A stretch of 64,000 nt of DNA from positions 1 to 64,000 of the forward strand of contig CALDGX010000003.1 of NCBI GenBank assembly GCA_937941715.1. Reading direction: 5' to 3'. Below, piece after piece: positions 61,130 to 64,000 of the stretch (position 1 is its first letter; each line of letters begins with the position of its first letter). This DNA comes from an uncultured Chloracidobacterium sp. (GTDB lineage: Bacteria; Acidobacteriota; Blastocatellia; Pyrinomonadales; Pyrinomonadaceae). Made by a program: the position numbers and the translations under genes. Under the pieces are notes generated by a model. It did not search any database, was not told the DNA's origin, and saw only the letters and a list, made by a program, of their open reading frames with translations.

Positions 61130-62482
61130 TTAGGGTTTTACCGCGTACATTTCGAGTTTGACGTCGGTTATCTCATCAGGGACGTACACCGACAAAACCT
61201 TTGAGCCCTTGATCCCGTCCCAGTACGGGCCGATCGAATCAAGTTGGAAGTACTTAAAGCCGACACGGGCCGGGATCGGGGCCGGCGGCGGATTGGCGTG
61301 CGTCAAAACAACGCCCGGCAGTGCCGACCCGATGACCGAGTCGATGACGTCGCGCGAGGCGATCTTTACCACACGCGGAACTCCCTCGATGACCTTTGCC
61401 TCGGGGATCTGGGAACGGACGGCCAGGTAGAACGCGGCGTCCTTCAGCAGCCTTTCGTCCTCGACGCGGCCGACGTAAAGCGTTTCTCGGGTCTTTTCGA
61501 GCGGGATCGCGACGCACCGGCTCGGGATCACGGTTTCGAGCAGCTCGCGTAACTGGGCCGCAAGGTTAAAGAACGTAAAGTAAAGGTCGTCGTGGTCGTA
61601 TTTGACTATGTCCCGCGGGTGAAAATCGGTCGAAAACGTCATCAACTTTCCGACCAGCCCAGCCATTTCAAGATATAGCCTTTCCGGATGGACAAGAGGC
61701 GAGTGGAAAAAGTGCGACATCGCCGGGATCGCCGAGTTGATCGTGTGCAGCAGCCAGAATACGCCCGTGTCCGAGGTCGTAAAATCCGCCAATCCGGCCT
61801 GTCGCTGGCGACGCTGTTCGCCGAGGCTGCCGCTCTTGGTGATCAAGATCTCAACAAATTGGCGCATCATATCGCCGAGCCAAACCGAGCTGGATGAGTT
61901 CAGCGTCGGCGGAATGTAGTCGTCCGAGATCTTTAGTTGTCCGGTCGGCGTCCGCTCAAGTTCGGCGATCTTGATCGATGTAAATCCGTCCCTGAGCTCG
62001 TCGTCAAAGATTATCCGGAGGTTGTTCTTGGCGTACGCAAGCGGCTGTTCGTTTGTCCCGCTGGTCTCGTCCTTGACGAGCGAGCCTTCTTGCAGGTACC
62101 TGAGCGTCGAACTTGCCTTTGCACCGTTTGCCTGAAAATTGGCCTCGCCGGCCTTCATCGCCGGGATCGCCAAATGCACCCCCAATTTCTCTGCCTCGGC
62201 GTGAAAATGGTCGCCGACAGGCCGCAGATCCGGCACTGATTCCACATCGGGCACATTTACGATCAGGCCGTCGGGCATCACCGCCCGGCAGCGTGTGATC
62301 TGAAAATTGGCGTTGGCGATCGCCTCGTTGTTGACCTTGAGGTCGAGGATGCCGTAGCAAAATGGGGCGACCGACCCGATACGTGAGTGAAGCAGGTCTT
62401 CGTGGTAGTTGTCCCACTGTTGAAAGTGATGCGGCGTGAGCAGCATCCCTTCATTCCAGACGATCTTTCGGTATTTGCTCAT
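61130..62482 (-). CDS. tssK: T6SS baseplate-membrane connector TssK
   Basis: Connects the baseplate to the TssL/TssM complex. 450 residues with the family N-terminus VWNEGMLLTPHHFQQWD and block GILDLKVNNEAIANANF, then HPERLYLEMAGLVGKL. Length fits. The open frame extends to 62521 but ATG 62482 gives the conserved start. No strong Shine-Dalgarno is present. It is the first gene of the T6SS unit, with a possible promoter just upstream. Confidence 0.93.
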   Translation of the reverse strand: MSKYRKIVWNEGMLLTPHHFQQWDNYHEDLLHSRIGSVAPFCYGILDLKVNNEAIANANFQITRCRAVMPDGLIVNVPDVESVPDLRPVGDHFHAEAEKLGVHLAIPAMKAGEANFQANGAKASSTLRYLQEGSLVKDETSGTNEQPLAYAKNNLRIIFDDELRDGFTSIKIAELERTPTGQLKISDDYIPPTLNSSSSVWLGDMMRQFVEILITKSGSLGEQRRQRQAGLADFTTSDTGVFWLLHTINSAIPAMSHFFHSPLVHPERLYLEMAGLVGKLMTFSTDFHPRDIVKYDHDDLYFTFFNLAAQLRELLETVIPSRCVAIPLEKTRETLYVGRVEDERLLKDAAFYLAVRSQIPEAKVIEGVPRVVKIASRDVIDSVIGSALPGVVLTHANPPPAPIPARVGFKYFQLDSIGPYWDGIKGSKVLSVYVPDEITDVKLEMYAVKP

Positions 62483-62500
62483 ATGCCAGTTTAGAGGTAA

Positions 62501-62529
62501 ATAGTAAACCGAGTTCGCCAATTAGTAAA
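62501..62529 (-). promoter_or_regulatory. Candidate promoter of the T6SS unit
   Basis: On the minus strand, TTTACT (62529-62524), 17 nt of spacer and TACTAT (62506-62501) lie 18 nt before the tssK ATG. Each box matches the sigma70 consensus at about 4 of 6 positions. No operator or sigma54 motif was seen. Confidence 0.35.
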
Positions 62530-62583
62530 TGGCGCAAAACACGTAATAACCCGTTGCAGGGCGATAGTTTCCGGCCGCGTGAA

Positions 62584-62601
62584 ACACGCGCTAAAGCGTG
62601 T
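62584..62601. other. Hairpin overlapping the YkgJ-type gene stop
   Basis: ACACGC and GCGTGT form a 6-bp stem with a 6-nt loop that contains the stop codon of the cysteine-cluster gene. No T-run follows. Confidence 0.35.
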
Positions 62602-63394
62602 CTGCCGGCGATTCGGGCGGTGGTATCTCGGTCTGGGTCAGCTGCCCGAAAAAATCGGCCGCCCAGCGCTCACCCGTCTTTTCCTCGAAGATGTCCGGAT
62701 GCCGCTCGACAAAGTCCAGTGCCTCGATCATCATCAGCGACGAAAGCCCCTCGGTGTTGCGGGTCTGACCGACCTTCAGTAGAGCCTTCGACGGCTTGAG
62801 GATGATCGGGACCTTTTTGATCGTTTCGGCGGTCGGATTCGCGCAGTTTTCGGCCGGCGACGTCACCAGGTATTCACGGCACACGAGCGGCCGGTCCGGA
62901 TGTATCGAACACGATTCGTCCTCGAGAAACGGGCAGGGAATGCCCTCATTCATATAGTTTGTGACCGTTTCGGTATATTTTTCGGGCGAAAATCCCGGCA
63001 GATGTGCCGACGCCATATCCTGCAGATCGGTCAGCTCGTCGAACCATCGGATCGAGACAAAATGTGCGAGAGCGTCGGCAAACCGCTTTCTGATAACGGA
63101 CTGACGCGGCTCGGGCATTGCCGCAACAAGGTCGGCCAGCTGATATGCCTCGACCTCGGAGATCGGTACGGCCTGACGGCAGCACGCCCCACAGCCGGCC
63201 TTGCACGACACCTCGATGTTATCGCCGGCCAGCGAGTTTACGCTCAGGTCGACCACGGCACTCGACATTTGCTGAAAGATCGGCAGCATTCGCTGCGGTT
63301 TGACCGGTGCCGCCGGTACCGTCAGCTGCATCTCGAGCGGTTCACCATGTACCCTTAAAACGACGTTGCCGGTTACCCATTCTTCATTTTCCAT
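62591..63394 (-). CDS. YkgJ-family cysteine-cluster (Zn/Fe-binding) protein
   Basis: A 267-residue protein with the CxxxCxxCC-type cluster of YkgJ proteins, C-K-A-G-C-G-A-C-C, followed by CPFLEDESCSIHPDRPLVCREY, here described by its four Cys and one His. These residues are proposed to bind zinc or iron. No membrane segment. The frame extends to 63487, but ATG 63394 (MENEEW) lies just after the upstream gene and is chosen. It lies upstream of the T6SS unit on the same strand, without known functional connection. Confidence 0.82.
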   Translation of the reverse strand: MENEEWVTGNVVLRVHGEPLEMQLTVPAAPVKPQRMLPIFQQMSSAVVDLSVNSLAGDNIEVSCKAGCGACCRQAVPISEVEAYQLADLVAAMPEPRQSVIRKRFADALAHFVSIRWFDELTDLQDMASAHLPGFSPEKYTETVTNYMNEGIPCPFLEDESCSIHPDRPLVCREYLVTSPAENCANPTAETIKKVPIILKPSKALLKVGQTRNTEGLSSLMMIEALDFVERHPDIFEEKTGERWAADFFGQLTQTEIPPPESPADTL

Positions 63395-63398
63395 ATAT

Positions 63399-64000
63399 TT
63401 ATAGTCCAGGTGCCTCAGTATTGACGCCAAAAGCCTTCGGATTTTGCATGATCGTCCCGACCGCAAGGAAACGAACTGCAAAATCATACTCGCTGTCGGT
63501 GATCTTGCCGTTCTTTTTCAGGTACCAGATCGTGCGGATCTCGCGGACGAGCTGCGGCGAGTCGGTCGCAAGTTTTTGCAGCATATTACGCATTCGCATA
63601 AAGTCGCCCGAGGCACCCTGATCATAGGCGGCGATCATCAGCAGGCAATCGTCGCCGAGTTCGTTGCCGACCTGGACGCTCAGCTTGTCGAGCGTATCTG
63701 CCATCGACTGTGCGGTTTGCAGCACATCGCCGCGTTGCGAGCCCAATTTTGTGATCGCCGCCGCCGCGAGCAGCTGTGGTTTCAGGTTTTTTGATTGCGC
63801 GAGCGTGCGGATCTGGCCCGCGCTCTTTCGCGCCGAGGTGATGTTATCGGCCAGCGACGAGTTCGACTTGATCGAGGCGATCCGGGCCCCGACGATCTGG
63901 GCATTGGCGCCCGTGATAAAGCCGCGTCTGTCATTCTGGGCGATCGCCCGCAGAAAACTCTTAGCGTTTTCTTCAAGTTTCGCGGTTTCTGTCTGGTCAC
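63399..64000 (-). CDS. 3' part of an unidentified gene, truncated by the window edge
   Basis: The frame is open from the window end to a stop at 63399, giving about 200 C-terminal residues. An internal TTG at 63746 is not the start. The visible part is helical: NAKSFLRAIAQND, GANAQIVGARIAS, RTLAQSKNLKPQLLAAAAI, and a segment CLLMIAAYDQG resembling the AYN-type motif of lytic transglycosylases, though that likeness is weak. The end (YDFAVRFLAVG) is conserved-looking. The next gene begins 4 nt downstream, so they are likely cotranscribed. Confidence 0.6.
   Translation of the reverse strand, partial: DQTETAKLEENAKSFLRAIAQNDRRGFITGANAQIVGARIASIKSNSSLADNITSARKSAGQIRTLAQSKNLKPQLLAAAAITKLGSQRGDVLQTAQSMADTLDKLSVQVGNELGDDCLLMIAAYDQGASGDFMRMRNMLQKLATDSPQLVREIRTIWYLKKNGKITDSEYDFAVRFLAVGTIMQNPKAFGVNTEAPGL

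Noticed and set aside
63399..64000. Lytic transglycosylase
   Set aside because: Only one weak AYDQG-like motif; no catalytic Glu context or signal peptide is visible in the truncated part.

Overview
The window looks like a chromosomal segment of an Acidobacteriota bacterium, most likely class Blastocatellia (Pyrinomonadales-like). This is inferred from moderately high GC, the acidobacterial-type VWFA protein at 18480-19598, many secreted proteins with short signal peptides, and a complete-looking type VI secretion system (T6SS). No rRNA, tRNA, CRISPR array or intact IS element was recognised.

Layout. (1) 1-2153: a solitary phage-type terminase large-subunit gene whose reading frame is interrupted, without being broken, by four palindromic repeat cassettes. 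(2) 2200-5617: inositol-3-phosphate synthase, a small papain-like peptidase and a single-ring Clp/Hsp100-type AAA+ ATPase. (3) 5922-13809: a secreted glycine-rich protein with an 11-G tract in its promoter region, glycerol kinase, a trans-sulfuration PLP enzyme divergent from an ArsR regulator, a DUF5522/TlyA/MBL operon, and a heme A synthase-like membrane protein. (4) 13795-29235: acyltransferase, REC-anti-sigma ATPase fusion, NAD synthetase, SIMPL, VWA and OmpA proteins, a two-lipoyl E2 acyltransferase, an S9 peptidase, small membrane proteins and SerA. (5) 29467-37854: lipoamide dehydrogenase, then a plus-strand sulfur-handling region with three rhodanese-containing proteins, a persulfide-dioxygenase-like MBL fusion, DUF2202 and DUF302 proteins, and a Cys/Met PLP enzyme. 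Hidden in this region at 34526-34675 is a 49-codon membrane protein with an in-frame UGA followed by a SECIS-like hairpin: a candidate undescribed selenoprotein. (6) 37945-40819: fumarase and two secreted proteins. (7) 40891-62482, all minus strand: a T6SS in the order tssK-tssL-tssM-tagJ-tssA-tssB-tssC-hcp-tssE-tssF-tssG-clpV, a caspase-fold protein, a VgrG carrying a C-terminal HExxH metallopeptidase domain, a membrane-anchored protein (immunity candidate) and a PAAR protein. (8) 62591-64000: a YkgJ-type cysteine-cluster protein and the 3' part of an unidentified gene.

How the genes work together. The T6SS block is one co-directional unit: membrane complex (TssK/L/M), assembly and sheath (TagJ, TssA/B/C), tube (Hcp), baseplate (TssE/F/G), recycling ATPase (ClpV), then payload genes at the 3' end. 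The sulfur region fits handling of persulfide or sulfane sulfur, with MBL/rhodanese chemistry, a PLP enzyme that may release sulfide or thiols, and the candidate selenoprotein as a possible redox partner. Starts were chosen by Shine-Dalgarno spacing and family N-termini; several genes (glpK, ctaA) look leaderless.
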